Assembly: GCA_963691705.1 (NCBI GenBank)
Contig: OY829539.1
Span: forward strand, 49,760,327 to 49,824,326
Length of the DNA: 64,000 bases
Origin: Viola odorata
Lineage: Eukaryota; Streptophyta; Magnoliopsida; Malpighiales; Violaceae
Direction of reading: 5' to 3'
The notes under the pieces: model-generated
Seen by the model: only the letters and a program-made list of their open reading frames with translations
The model's database searches: none
What the model was told of the DNA's origin: nothing
Shown here: positions 32,514-45,539 of the stretch, piece after piece
Layout: the number at the start of each line of letters is the position of its first letter
Numbering within the stretch: position 1 is the first letter of the stretch
Translations under genes and position numbers: made by a program

Positions 32514-34540
32514 ATGGCTTCAGATTCAGAATCCACACCCCCTCATACTCGTGGGGTTCACGCGCGTAGGGAACTCTTTTCCACGTCTTCGTCAAGTACA
32601 TATGTCACATCACGTGAAACATCCTCTATGCAGACAGACTTTCTTTTCGGGCTGACAGCCGGCACCTCGTTTTCTCAAATGGGCACCCCGTTTTCTCAAA
32701 CGGGTAGCCCGTTTCCGCAAATGGGTTCCCTTATTTCCTCAATGGGTGCCCCGTTTTCTCACACGGGCGGATCCAGTCACTCCGTCCCTCCGCTTGTAAG
32801 TTCTAGGATGGATGGCCCAATTACTCCCTCCATAAGCTCGATGTTAGCTCTTCGTGCCCACTTGGACTATCTAATTGGGATGGCCACAGGCTCCACTTCT
32901 AGTGCAGCGACATCAGGTGTGTCTCCTCGAGTTATTTTCACTCCGTCTATTGTCGCTGATCGACCAGTATCGCCTCGTCGCCAGGAGAGCATCCCTCTGA
33001 CCTCACCAGCGATAAGTATGCCATTCAGCTTTGCGCAATTGGCAGACGGACAGGAGGAGCACTACATACCGCGGATTCCTATCTCCCAAGTAGAGCGACT
33101 GGTAGATGAATACAGAGAGCATTGGGACGGCAGGAGAGAGGGAGCCGGTAGGGAGGTATCTATGGACCGGAGTGAGAGATCAGGCAGTAGGAGGCGACGG
33201 TCTCGTTCGCCTAGGAGTCGTAGCTGGTCTCCTAGGCAGCATCGCACCCCGGAGCCTCGAGGGCACAGGCGACACTTATAAATGTCTCCTCCTCGTCATG
33301 ATCGTGAGATCTTGGATGACACCGCTGGTCATCCTTTCACCCACCGTATAAGACACCACAGGGTCAGCCGACATGTTAAGCTCCCCACGGAATCATACGA
33401 TGGCACCAAAGACCCCATCTCGCATCTTAATAAGGTGAAGGATTTCGTCCAGTTTCAAACACACAATGATGCGGCGTTGTGTCAAATATTTGTTATGACA
33501 TTGAAGGACTTCCTGCTCGATCAATTGATAATTTCCTGCAGCTAGAGGCCAAGTTTAAAAGTCGCTTCAGCACAGCTATCCCCATTCGAAAGTCCGCAGC
33601 AGCCTTGTTTGATATATGTAGAAAACCAGAGGAGTCTTTGAACAGTTATCTTGGTCGTTTTGATATGGAAATGTCATTAACTCCTGGTATTACTATTGAT
33701 TTCGCCATAGAGGCTCTGAAGCGGAATTGTGGATATGGGAAGCTAAGAGATACGCTGATGGTGGATCACCCAACAACTTTAGACGCGTTAAGGTTAAAGG
33801 CTCACAATTATGCGAGAATGGAAGAAGAGGAATACAGAAACAGGATACGGGATGCGCCGTAGAACGCCCCTCCTGCTCTCACGGCTCAAGGCAGTATGAC
33901 CCACGACACCCGTCCGGGTGACGAATACGCCCAGCGGAAGGATTACATTCCCAAGGCGTCGAGTCGCCAGAAGGGTAGTTACTCTAGAGGAAGGGGCGGC
34001 GGTATGAATGTTCAGCGATAGGGGGATCCCCCTAAGGGTCGAACGTATGATCCCGACCTTCCTCCCCTTACACTCCCACGAGCGGAGATCTTAGCCATCA
34101 TTCAGCAGCGGAACCTGCCGATCCGCTATCCAGCCCCTGTGAAGCCAGGGGTGGTCATGGGAGGAAGGGAAAACGCTTTTTGTAAATTCCATAAGGTTAA
34201 GGGGCATTCTACAGAGGCATGCAGGGAATTGAAGTTAGCAATAAAGCGTCTGTTGGAAGAAGGCTATCTCGAAGAATTTGCCACTCGTATGAGAGAAGAA
34301 ACCAGGAGCGACCCTCCCCACGGGGCGTTAGGTGACCATCAATTGCCTCCTCCCCTTGGGGGCAGTGGAACTTCTGAGGCAAAGGGGAAAGAAGCGCTAA
34401 TGATGTATGACGAGGACATCCCTATTATTAACATTATCGCTGGGGGCGCGTCATTCCTGGATGAGATTACCCCAGCAACACTCGTGATAGGAGAGAAGCG
34501 AAAACGGGAAGGTCAGCCTGTAAAAAAATGGGGTGATTGA
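32514..34540 (+). pseudogene. gag: TAT-2 gag
   Basis: Starts at ATG 32514. The N-terminal region has near-identical QMG/TG repeats (Ser-Gln-Met-Gly, about residues 50-85), then an Arg/Ser-rich stretch (SRSWSPRQH). The capsid-like region has KLPTESYDGTKDP and TAIPIRKSAAALFDI. The zinc knuckle FCKFHKVKGHSTEAC is intact (about 34180), unlike TAT-1. Breaks: TAA at 33279-33281, a deletion of roughly 20 bases near 33503 removing the conserved ARLWF part, TAG at 33860-33862, TAG near 34018, and a frameshift in an A run near 34525. It would form the particle core but is disabled. Confidence 0.85.
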
Positions 34541-37500
34541 TGCACTGGACAGGATGGTAATATCTTTTTCGGAAGAAGATGAGAAGGGCGTTGTCTTCCC
34601 TCATAATGGTGCGCTAGTAGTCACACCGGTTGTTGGGAGCCATGGCGTGCGAAGGACCCTCATTGATAATGGCAGTGCGGTAAACTTATTTTCGTTGGAA
34701 GCATATAATCTCATGAAATGCCCTACCGGTGAACTGGCGCCTTGCAAGAAACCAATTATTGGAGTGGACGGCATCCCTATACCTATGATTGGAGTCACAA
34801 CGCTGCCTGTGTATTTTAGAGAAGACGCGTCGAAACGATCAGAAGAGTTCATGTTCTTGGTCGTGGATCTCATCCTACCGTATAACGCCATTCTAGGGCG
34901 GTCATTCCTCAATCGTTTTGAGGCAGCGGTATCTCAGAAACACCTCAGGATGAAATACCCCTCTTGGGAAGGGGTAGTATCGATCAAGGGCGATCAAAAG
35001 CTAGCCGTCGAATGTTATTCACTCATGATTCAAAAAAGTTGTGATCAATATGTGTGTGTGGCAGCGGATCCCTACGAACAAAGGGATGAAAGGCGAACCC
35101 AGCCAGTGGATGCTATGGTGTCCATCCCCGTCCAAGGCAATGATAAGGCGAGCTTCCAGGCCAGTGACAAGTTGACCCTTGAGGAGAGAGCACAATTAGC
35201 CCGGTTGTTGAACAAGTGCAAAGGAGAGTTCGCGTGGAAACCGGCGGACATGCCTGGCGTGTCTAGGGAAGTGGCTGAGTACCAACTCAACGTTGACCCG
35301 TGCGCCACCCCAGTTCAACAGAGGCGGCGAGCATTCTCTACAGAAAAGTCGGTGGTGATTGATAAGGAGGTAGTAAAGCTGATGAACGCGGGATTCATCC
35401 GAGAAGTCCAATACCCCACTTGGTTGGCCAACCCCGTCTTAGTCCACAAGCCCAACGGAGACTGGCGCATGTGTATTGATTTCACTAACTTGAACGACGC
35501 TTGTCCTAAGGACTGTTATCCGCTTCCTCGGATTGATCAGTTGGTCGATTAAGCGGCAGGGTATGCATATTTGAGTTCCCTGGACGCCAATTTTAGATAT
35601 CATTAAATTCCTATGGCCAAGAAAGATGAGGAAAAAATGGCATTTATAACTCCGAAGGCCACCTACTGCTACACGGCAATGCCGTTTGGCTTAAAGAATG
35701 CAGGGGCAACCTTCCAGCGTATGGCCAACAAAGTGTTTGAAAAGCAAATCGGGAGAAATGTAGAAGCGTACGTAGACGATGTATTGGTCAAGAGTAGAAG
35801 TTTCAGGGACCATCTGGCCGATTTGCAGGAAGTGTTCGATACATTGAGGAAGTACCAGATAAAGTTGAACCCCCGCAAGTGCGCGTTTGCATTCCAAACG
35901 GGAAAATTATTGGGGTATGTGGTAAGCCAAAAGGGCATCCAACCGAACCCGTCAAAAATTAAGGCTATCCATGATATGGTATCGCCGCGAACCCTTCAGA
36001 AGGTTCAGAGGTTGACAGGACGCGTCATTGCTCTGGGGCGATTCATCTCTAAGCAGGGCGAGAAGTGCTTGTCGTTCTTTAAAGTCATACGTAAGAAAGC
36101 TTCTTTCGGATGGACGCAAGAGTGCGAAGAGGCGTTCGTGGGTTTGAAAACATACTTTTCGTCTGACTTGGTACTAACACGACCGGAACCGAGCGACACC
36201 CTATTCTTGTACCTCGGCGTCGCGGATGAAGTGGTCAGTGCCGTTTTGGTCCGGGAGGACAATCACGCCCACCGCCCCGTGTTCTTTGTTAGTCATGTGT
36301 TAAAAGATGCCGAGGTGCGATACACCCACAATGAAAAGGTGGCATTCGCCCTGCTACAGTCCACACGGAAGATGGACAGGTACTTCCAGGCTCATCCAGT
36401 CATCGTGCTCACGGATCAGCCTTTGAGAAGAATCCTTAGGAAACCAGAATCCTCGGGGAGGATGTTGATTTGTTCAATTGAGCTGGAACAATACGGATTA
36501 CAATACAAAGCTCTGCCATCCATAAAAGCTCAGGTTTTGGCAGATTTTATCGCCGAGTGTACATTTACTGGGGACAAGGCGGCGGAGCCGCTCGAAAAGA
36601 AAGAAAGTAATGCAAAGGTCCCACCCTCAGAAGCCCCCGCAGACATATGGGTCATCTATGTAGACGGCGCCAAAAATCAGGAGCTGGCGGGAGCTGGCAT
36701 ATACATGATCGGGCCACATAATGTGCAGGTGCGGCACGCCATTAGAATCCTGCAACCATTGTCCAACAACGCAGCAGAGTATGAAGCGTTATTGGCGGGG
36801 ATTAGAGTAGGAAGGAGCCTCTTCGCTAAAACTGAAAATGACCTGATAGCAGGAGCCCCACGGTTGAAAATACGAGGGGACTCCAAATTGATAATCGATC
36901 AAGTCTTGGGACATTCCCAAGCTAGAGAACCGATCATGGCGCAATACCTCTCGAAAGTGAAAAAGGAATTGGCAGAAATGGAACAAAGCGGCGTGTGCGT
37001 TACTCTCGAACACATTCCGCGGGAGAACAATACAGAGGCGGATAATCTTGCCAAGGCAACAGCTAATCAGGAGGTTGTCATACCAAAAGGCGTGTACTAT
37101 GAGGAAAGGTCATTACCGTCCTTCATGGAGGAACAGCTGTCGCTATGTATGGAGGAGATTGAAAAGGACTGGAGGGTCCCTGTGATAAAATTTTTGAAGC
37201 ACGACGAGTTGCCCAGCGACAGTACAGAGAAGAAAAAAGTGTTGAAGCAAGCGGCAAGGTGCACTTATTATGATGGGGAGTTAATTCGGAGATATTTCTC
37301 GCACCCGGCCGCCAAATATATAACGGAACAAGAAGGCCTCCATACCCTGCACGAGATTCATAAAGGCATCTGCGACATGCATGTGTCGGGTGGTACTATG
37401 GCCGCGCAGGTGTTTCGGTCAGGATTCTATTGACCCACTATTCGCAGGGATTGTAACAACTTTGTGCAATCATGCCATAAATGTCAAGAATTTGCCAAAA

Positions 37501-38405
37501 TCCCTCGACGACCTGCCACTGAAATATCTCAGATCGTGGCACCTTGTCCTTTTGCCAAGTGGGGAATCGATATTTTAGGCCTTTTCCCTAAGGCCAGGTC
37601 TCAACTGAAATTTGTAATTGTGGCAGTGGACTACTTTACCAAATGGGCAGAAGCGGAAGCGGTAGCTAGTATTACGACGGAAAAGGTATGGCACTTCTTT
37701 AAGCACCAAGTGATCATACGTTTCGGGGTACCTCGTGTGCTAGTTAGCGACAATGGGGCACAGTTTACCAGCCGCTTCTTCAAAGAGCAATGTGAAGAAT
37801 TCCAGATCGAGCAGAGGTTCTCCTCTGTGGCGCATACTCAGACTACTGGCCAGGCGGAGGTAACCAACCGAAGCATATTGAGCGATATTAAGAAAAATCT
37901 TGAGGGGTCAAAAAAGAAGTGGCCAGACGAGCTACCCTATGTAATGTGGGCTTACCGTATGACCGTCAAAACTAGTACGGGAGAAACACCCTTTGCGATG
38001 GCCTTTGGTATCGAAGCGGTAACGCCTATCGAAATTGGCACCCTAAGCTTAAGGGTGGAATATTTCAAGGAGGAGTTAAACGAGGAAAGGTTATGTGCTA
38101 ACCTCAATATGCTGCCTGAGGTGCGCGAGGAGGCCCTCTTGAAAATAATGCACTACAAAAGAAGAATGGCGCGGTATCACAGCAGACATGTTAAGGAGCG
38201 GCTGCTCAAGGCGGGAGACCTCGTGCTCAGGGACAAACGAGCAGCGGGCCAGCGAATGTGGAAACTTAGCTCAAACTGGGAGGGACGGTACCGCGTCACT
38301 TGTGTTATCGAAAAGGGAGCGTATCACCTCGAAACGATTGACGGTACTCCCTTACCTAACTCTTGGAATATTGCTCGATTAAAATTATATCATGCTAGAA
38401 TTTGA
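34533..38405 (+). pseudogene. pol: TAT-2 pol: protease, RT, RNase H, archaeal-type RNase H, integrase
   Basis: A single frame of 1290 codons with three stops: TAA 35550-35552, TAA 35604-35606 and TGA 37431-37433. Each falls where TAT-1 has Gln, Gln and Trp. Domains: aspartic protease (IDNGSAVNLFS, about 34660), RT (AMPFGLKNA, AYVDDVLVKS at about 35765), RNase H, archaeal-type RNase H (YVDGA, AAEYEALL, RGDSKLI), and integrase (HKGICDMH, CHKCQ, GIDILG, VSDNGAQF, GQAEVTNR). It ends in a GRYRV motif and KLYHARI. Catalytic residues are kept, so the decay looks recent. Confidence 0.92.
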
Positions 38406-38436
38406 CATACTGTTGAATTGAACTGGTCTAGAAATC

Positions 38437-40063
38437 TAAAAAGGACATGCCGTAGGGCATGGTCTAGAAATAAAAAGGGCCATGTCGGTGGGCATAGTCT
38501 AGAAATCTAAAAGGGACATGCCGGTGGGCATGGTCTAGAAATCTAAAAGGGACATGCCGTTGGGCATGGTCTAGAAATAAAAAGGGACATGCCGGTGGGC
38601 ATGGTCTAGAAATAGAAATTGAATTGAAATAGAAATAAAAGGGACATACCGTTGGGCATGGTCTAGAAATAAAAAGGGACATGCTGGTGGGCATGGTCTA
38701 GAAATCTAAAAGGGGCATGCCGGTGGGCATGGTCTAGAAATCTAACAGGGACATGCCGTTGGGCATGGTCTAGAAATAAAAAGGGACATGCCGGTGGGCA
38801 TGGTCTAGAAATAGAAATTGAATTGAAATAAAAATAAAAGTGACATGTCGTTGGACATGGTCTAGAAATAAAAGTGACATGCCGTTGGGCATGGTATAGA
38901 ATTAAAAGTGACATGTCGTTGGGCATGGTCTAGAATTAAAAGTGACATGTCGTTGGGCATGGTCTTGAAATAGAAATTGAATTGAAATAGAATTAAAAGT
39001 GGCATGCCGTTGGGCATGGTCTAAAATTAAAAGTGACATGCCGTTGGGCATGGTCTTGAAATAGAAATTGAATTGAAATAGAAATAAAAGTGACATACCG
39101 TTGGGCATGGTCTAGAATTAAAAGTGACATGCCGTTGGGCATGGTCTTGAAATAGAAATTGAATTGAAATAGAAATAAAAGTGACATGTTGTTGGGCATG
39201 GTCTAGAATTAAAAGTGACATGCCGTTGGGCATGGTCTAGAAATAAAAAGTGACATGCCGTTGGGCATGGTCTAGAAATAAAAAGGGACATGCCGGTGGG
39301 CATGGTTTAGAAATCTAAAAGGGACATGCCGGTGGGCATGGTCTAGAAATCTAAAAGGGACATGTCGTTGGGCATGGTCTAGAAGTAAAAGTGACATGTC
39401 GTTGGGCATGGTCTAGAATTAAAAGTGACATGCCGTTGGGCATGGTCTTGAAATAGAAATTGAATTGAAATAGAAATCTAAAAGTGACATGCCGTTGGGC
39501 ATGGTCTAGAATTAAAAGTGGCATGCCCTTGGGCATGGTCTTGAAATAGAAATTGAATTGAAATAGAAATAAAAGTGACATGTCGTTAGGCAGGGTCTAG
39601 AATTAAAAGTGACATGCCGGTGGGCATGGTCTAGAAATAAAAAGGGACATGCCGGTGGGCATGGTCTAGAAATCTAAAAGGGACATGCCGGTGGGCATGG
39701 TCTAGAAATCTAAAAGGGACATGTCGTTGGGCATGGTCTAGAAATGAAGAGGGACATGCCGGTGGGCATGGTCTAGAAATAAAAAGGGACATGCCGGTGG
39801 GCATGGTCTAGAAATCTAAAAGGGATATGCCGTTGGGCATGGTCTAGAAATAAAAAGGGACATGCCGGTGGGCATGGTCTAGAAATCTAAAAGGGACATG
39901 CCGGTAGGCATGGTCTAGAAATCTAAAAGGGACATGCCGTTGGGCATGGTCTAGAAATAAAAAGGGACATGCCGTTGGGCATGGTCTAGAAATCTAAAAG
40001 GGACATGCCGGTGGGCATGGTCTAGAAATTGAAATGTGACATGTCGTTAGGCATGGTCTAACA
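38437..40063. repeat. Hairpin-forming minisatellite in TAT-2, about 40 copies
   Basis: The unit is mostly 36-40 bp, with some longer units carrying a GAAATTGAATTGAAATAGAA insert. Each has the core CATGCC-G(G/T)TG-GGCATG, an inverted repeat with a 6-bp stem, followed by GTCTAGAAAT. It sits just after pol. Minus-strand ORFs across it (His-Ala-Gln-Arg-His repeats) are a by-product of the repeat. Confidence 0.95.
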
Positions 40064-40099
40064 ATTGTTGTGGAAATATTTCTTGTTCCTTGTTGGTTG

Positions 40100-40640
40100 T
40101 CTGTGTAATGTGCAGATAACAAGGAAAGGAGGATGTCGGGGGTGAAAAGTCCTAGCCTTGGGGCAGAACGGGCTAATGCAGATGGGTCGTCAAGAGGAGG
40201 CACGCCCCAGCGATCCTAGAAATATATGGTGCTGGAAGTGAAAAATTCTGGCCTTGTGAGGCCGGCCTTGATCAGGAGGCTCGCTAAGAGGAGACACGCT
40301 CCAGCACTGTCGGGAGTGAAAATCCTATCCTGGGGAAACCCAGAGAGGGCACGCCCCGACTCCCCTGGGGGTGTAAAGTCCTATCCTTGTGACAGCCCGT
40401 GCTCACATAGGCGGATGATCATTAAGTGAGGCACGACCCTAGGGAAGATAAAAACTTCACCTCGCAAGTGAAAATCCTATCCTTACGAGGGTAGCGCTAA
40501 CATAGGCTCCTCGTAAAGAAGGGGCACGTTCCGAGTTGCGAGGGCAACGCTGAGGAAGTGAAAAGTCCTATCCTCGTGATGGCTGGCCCTGATCAGGCCA
40601 CGCACTGAGAGGGGGCACTTCCCCGGCCGATTGAAGAAAC
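40100..40640. repeat. Second tandem repeat family of TAT-2
   Basis: About six diverged units of 75-90 bp with (A/G)AAAAT/GTCCTATCCTTG and AGG(C)ACGCCCC. It is the reverse complement of the repeats at 9165-9670 in TAT-1, so the family is shared by the two elements. Confidence 0.8.
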
Positions 40641-40918
40641 GCGGGAAGTCACGGTACCCCAGCTAGTAACCGGAAGGGACAAACCCGGCGAAGTTTGGCT
40701 GGAAGAGTACGTGACACGAGCGACATTGGGCGGAATCACGCCAAGTGAGTTGGGGTAATGCGCGCCCACACCCCAAGGTAATTAAGATATTTTAGTAGAT
40801 GTCGCTACTAATATAAATGATAAGTGAAAATGTGCAGAAAATTCGGCACAAGCGATATCTCAGAAGGATCGCGCTAAGAAAGTGAGGAGCGTGCGCGGCA
40901 ATGACCCAAGGTAACTAA
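40641..40918. other. TAT-2 non-coding sequence before the Harbinger insertion
   Basis: No gene. The phrase ATGTCGCTACTAA (about 40799) recurs at about 48845 on the other side of the insertion, suggesting a further diverged repeat. Confidence 0.5.
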
Positions 40919-40942
40919 GTGCCTGTTTGGCGTTCCGGTTCT
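40919..40942 (+). repeat. Left terminal inverted repeat of the Harbinger element
   Basis: GTGCCTGTTTGGCG.TCCGGTTCT; the phrase GTGCCTGTTTGG recurs at about 41012 inside the element. Confidence 0.75.
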
Positions 40943-41395
40943 AGTCCGAAAAGTGCTGTGGGAAAAGTGTTGTGGGAAAAGCACTTCTGGAAAAGCACTT
41001 CTGGAAATACTGTGCCTGTTTGGTAAACATTTCTTAAAAGTGCTGTGGGAAACGAGAAGTTATTTTTGGTGTTTGGTAAACACTGCTTTTAGAACTATGG
41101 TTTGAGTGTAAAATGACTATAAAGGGCATCAGTCTTTTTTAGTGTTATTTATTTACATGATTTAATTCTATCTTTTTTTCTAAACAAATAATTTAAATAT
41201 GATTTTCTAAAAGCTGTAATTTTAACCTTTTAACTATAATTGACACAATTTGTTTCAAGCATTAAAATTAATATTTTTTAGTATGTATATAGATTATTTA
41301 AATCAATCTATTTCTTTAAACAAATAATTAACATTTTATTAAATAAAGTTAAATATTGAGCAACTATTTTAAAGTTTTACATATATAAATCAGAA

Positions 41396-42841
41396 TTACC
41401 TATTCATCATTAAGCTATTAGCTATTGAGTTACGAACTACATTCATAGGTAACATTTCACTATTACTTGCTTCAGTTTGCATACTTCCTTCACTCATATG
41501 CATCGTATCTTGTGAAAATCCCTCCGTATCTGGAAAAATATCATCTGGCACAAAATCAGGATTCTCATCCAATCTTCTAAAACCAGGATCATTTAGAGAT
41601 TTTCTTCGAATAAAATTGTGCAAAACCATAGAAGCGACTACAATTTTAGCTTGCGTTGGAAATGGATACGAAGGCATGTCACGTAATATTTTCCATCTTG
41701 TCTTCCAAACTCCAAATGTTCGTTCTATACAACATCGTAATGAAGAATGTGCCCGATTAAAGGTTTCCTTCCGACCCCTTGGTGGTTGCCCTCGTTGAAA
41801 ATCAGGTAAGTGATACCTTGTACTCTTGTAAGGTTTCAAATACCCATTAACCTCAGGATATCCAGCATCTACCAAATAATACTTACCTAATATCATAAAT
41901 AAATTAACATTATTAATACCGTAATAATTATTACCTTAAATTCAATGGTCATTCCCTAATTCAAGTATTATGGTCCATATACAAGTGCAAGAAGCTATCC
42001 CAAATAACATAACAGAACAAATGGGAATAAAGCAAGTAAACCAATTTAGGCAATGAAAAAATATTATTAACCTGGAGGTGGTTTAGGGAATTTCCATTAT
42101 GGATTGTTGACTATAGAATTGAAAATGCGGGTATCATGGGCTGTGCCTTCCCATCCGGCGCAAGCATAAATGAATTGCATGTCAAAACTACATGCTGCCA
42201 TGATATTTTGAGTCGGGATACCTTTTTCTGCCAATGTATCTAATTTGATCTTCTGGAGGGACACAAGCATATACATGTGTTCCGTCTATGGCTCCAATAC
42301 AATCCTATAAGAAATTGTAATCAATTCTTAGTTGTATAAAATATGCATAACGTATATATACAATTAAAATGTAAATTAAATTAAGTTTTTACCATACCTT
42401 AAAATATGGCATATATCTTGTATCATTCGAAATTTGTGGCGGGACACTATTGAAATCTCCAGGACGAATGATGTTCTCTGATAATGACCACACAGCATCT
42501 AAAACTTCATTAAAAACTCTACTAACTGTTTCACTAGAGTGTTGAAATCGTTCACAAGCGTGGCTGTTTGAAGCACCTAAGGCAACAGTATATAAAAACA
42601 TACACACTTTTTCAAGAACTGACATTCTTCGTGATGACTCCAAATTGCAAGCTGATTGTAATGTGCTCACTAGTTCTAGTATTGTATCTTTATCCATCCT
42701 GAACATATTTATAGACCGTAAATCCCTACCAGACAATACCTCAGTCAACCAAGTCATTCCTGTTTGATATGAGGTCATGCACGGTTCTTTATGCAAGTAA
42801 GTGCAATAATACGTACTGAAAGTTGCAGTCGTAGCAGACAT
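41396..42841 (-). pseudogene. Harbinger transposase (DDE_Tnp_4 type)
   Basis: Three exons: 42841-42398, 42304-42072 and 41886-41396, with GT-AG introns. Exon 1 is the helix-rich N-terminus (SVLEKVCMFLYT, FQHSSETVSRVF). Exon 2 has the first catalytic Asp in DCIGAIDGTHV and the second in GWEGTAHDTR. Exon 3 has YYLVDAGY and the catalytic Glu in IERTFGVWKTRW, then ASMVLHNFI. It would cut and paste the transposon, together with the Myb-like partner. Breaks: one extra T in the run at 42223-42227 shifts the frame, and a TAA lies at 42097-42099. Expected total is close to 390 codons, normal for the family. Confidence 0.92.
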
Positions 42842-43772
42842 TAACTGCCAAAACTCTTCTTCGTCATTTTCTATGACAAAAAAAACATTAAAATATATGT
42901 TATTTAAGGAAACAACATGCTATAGGATCACATATAATTGATTTACAAGGAACGTTTCAAAATAATTATTGTTGGATTTATGTGACAAATAAATGAATTA
43001 ATAAAAGCTAGAGACTTACGTGGATCATTCATCATATACACCGATGTTAGAGATGTGCACGACAACTCCTCTTGTAGGCGGATCGGAAGCAACAAAAGCA
43101 ACAATTCTTCAAGCAATGGAGATAGCCTATAAGAAACTAAAGCAGCAATTCTTCAAACAATGGAGATAGCCTATAGGAAACTAAAGTTTTAATTCTTCAA
43201 GCAATTTTGATACAACTACTACCACACACAGGAACCACACGGTAAATGGAGGAAAGAAAAAGAAATTTTTTCAGTCAGCTTTGGTTTTCCTACCGCAGGA
43301 AGGTAAATGAGGTCTAATGTTTGGTACAAGCATTTAATTTTACCTTCATTTCCTTATTTATTATGACATCTGGTTGGTAGATACATTGAATTTGTAATGC
43401 AGTAGATGGCTAGAGAGGTTGACAATAACAATAATAATAATAAAACATGGCACGGGATTGTAAATTTGTAATGCAGTAACAAAGGGTGAAAAATAAATAG
43501 AAATAGTTTAAGTAATTGATATTAATTTTTTTTTTTAGAATATTGAATTTGTAATAAATTTGTAATGCAGTAGATGGCTAGAGAGGTTGACAATAACAAT
43601 AATAATAATAAAACATGGCACGGGATTGTAAATTTGTAATGCAGTAACAAAGGGTGAAAAATAAATAGAAATAGTTGAATTAATTGATATAATTTTTTTG
43701 TTGTTGAGAATATTGAATTTGTAATGAATTTGTAATGCAGTATATGGCTAGAGAGGTTGACAATAACAATAA

Positions 43773-45125
43773 TCTATACTATATAAAAAGCACGAAGGGA
43801 CTTATTTCTCTAAATTACTATTATACCCTTTAATTATTAAAAAACTTAAGGGTGTAATAGACTTTTAATTTTTATAAAATCACCTACAATATATCTATTA
43901 TTCAACCACTTATTTAATTAATTAACCTACTTATTATTAAAATTGAATAAATCTATTACTAAATCACTTATTTAATTAATTAATCTACTTATTAAATCTA
44001 TTAATTATTTAATTAATTAACCTACTTATTAAACCCTAAACTAGAAAGCATAGCCAACAAAATTACAAATTTGTCAATTTCACTGCATTAATCATCGGTT
44101 TAATTATACATTTTATCAATTAGTTTTTCTGTGAAAGAGTAATTGAAAAGTGTTACTGAAAATTAGTATTTTGTAATCTAATCATCAAATAGTTATGGTT
44201 ATACATTTTTCTCCAATATTTATAAGTTTTTTTTCAACTTTTTACCATTTATTTTTATTTTTTAATCACGTGTAATGTTTATATTAAGACGTTTTAGTTA
44301 AAAATAAACTATTTTTTAATAAAAAGTAAATTATATTGCCTCAATAAACTATTTTTTAATAAAAAGTGATAATTCTTTTTAGTTAAAAATAAAAAATCTA
44401 TAAAAAATATGTAAAATAAACAATAAATTATATTGCCTCAATAAACTATTTTTTAATAAAAAATAAAAAACTATGAAATCCTTTTTATGTCATATTATTC
44501 TTCAAAAAATATATATACACAAATATTAAATTATTTAAGTTTAATTTTGTAAAATTTGTAATGATAAGGAATTATTTTTCTTTAGCTAATTATGTGATTT
44601 TTTTCATACATAAACATGAAGAAAAATAGCCTTTTCTTAATTCATAATTTTTAAATAAATATTAAACTTAATTTTTTTATTGAGTTTGAATTTTTAAAGA
44701 AAAATTCATTAGTGGTTGTTTTTAAATAATTACATAATTATTTACAATATTTAGAGAACTGAAATAAAAATAATATGAAATATCATTTTAAACATTTTAA
44801 TTTCAATTTATAAAAGTAATTTACTTAATTGAGTTAAAATTGCTTTAATTCTAAGAGTTTAAAATTAATTATTTCAGAATTAATACATGATTTTTCTGTC
44901 TACGCCTATATTAGAACATCTATAACAATACTAATATATTGCTTACAATATAATTTAAGTACCATAGAAAATTTTTATGTTAATCCAATTTTTGGAGACA
45001 TTATTAAAAAAATTATATTATACTAAAAATATATTTGTGTGAAATACATTTTTATATATAAATATTATATTTTAATATTTCTAAATAAATTCTGCACGTG
45101 CAAGTCACGTGCAAAAATAACCTCG
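43773..45125 (+). mobile_element. Non-autonomous Helitron (1353 bp) inside the Harbinger element
   Basis: 5' end TCTATACTATATAAAAAGCA, the common plant Helitron start. The 3' end has an 8-bp hairpin (45093-45113) about 8 nt before CTCG. It sits between A and T with no target duplication. The undisturbed neighbouring tandem units (for example about 43577-43615) give the empty site: joining the two flanks reproduces that unit exactly. AT-rich, no Rep/helicase gene. The terminal CTCG departs from the usual CTRR. Confidence 0.9.
45093..45113 (+). other. Helitron 3' hairpin
   Basis: TGCACGTG-CAAGT-CACGTGCA, a perfect 8-bp stem with 5-nt loop, followed by AAAATAAC and the CTCG end. Confidence 0.85.
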
Positions 45126-45539
45126 TAATAATAAAACATGGCACGGGATTGTAAATTTGTAATGCAGTAACAAAGGGTGAAAAATAAATAGAAATAGTTG
45201 AATTAATTGATATAATTTATTTTTTTGAGAATGGAGAATTTGTAATGGCTGTTTGAAATATAAATAAACACATTCCCAGTGGCCGTTTGAAATATAAATA
45301 AACACATTCCCAGTGGCCGTTTGATGAGTTGCATACATATACAACATATTAAACAAATTAGAAAAAAACATCAATTATAGTAAAGATTAACTTGCTTGAA
45401 CATCTCCATCCCTCTCAATATTAGTTTCCAACAAAGATAACGATTCAAGCAAATTCAGAAACTAAAAGTCCATTTGAAAGTCAACAAAGTTCTAACATAA
45501 CAATCATACATAATAACTAATACAGGAACCTGAACTGAA

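Larger units (their letters stand above)
43386..45240. repeat. Three tandem units of about 168 bp in the Harbinger element
   Basis: The unit carries TTGTAATGCAGTAGATGGCT, GACAATAACAATAATAATAA, ACATGGCACGGGATTG and AAAGGGTGAAAAATAAATAG. Units start near 43388, 43544 and 43713; the third is split by the Helitron and resumes at 45126. Confidence 0.9.

Noticed and set aside
38437..40063. CRISPR-like array
   Set aside because: Spacing is regular but the units are tandem minisatellite copies with repeated spacers, in a plant retrotransposon; no cas genes.
38464..40203. A series of minus-strand ORFs with His/Arg/Pro/Cys repeats
   Set aside because: They only reflect the frame left open by the minisatellite unit; no start context, no counterpart in other TAT copies.
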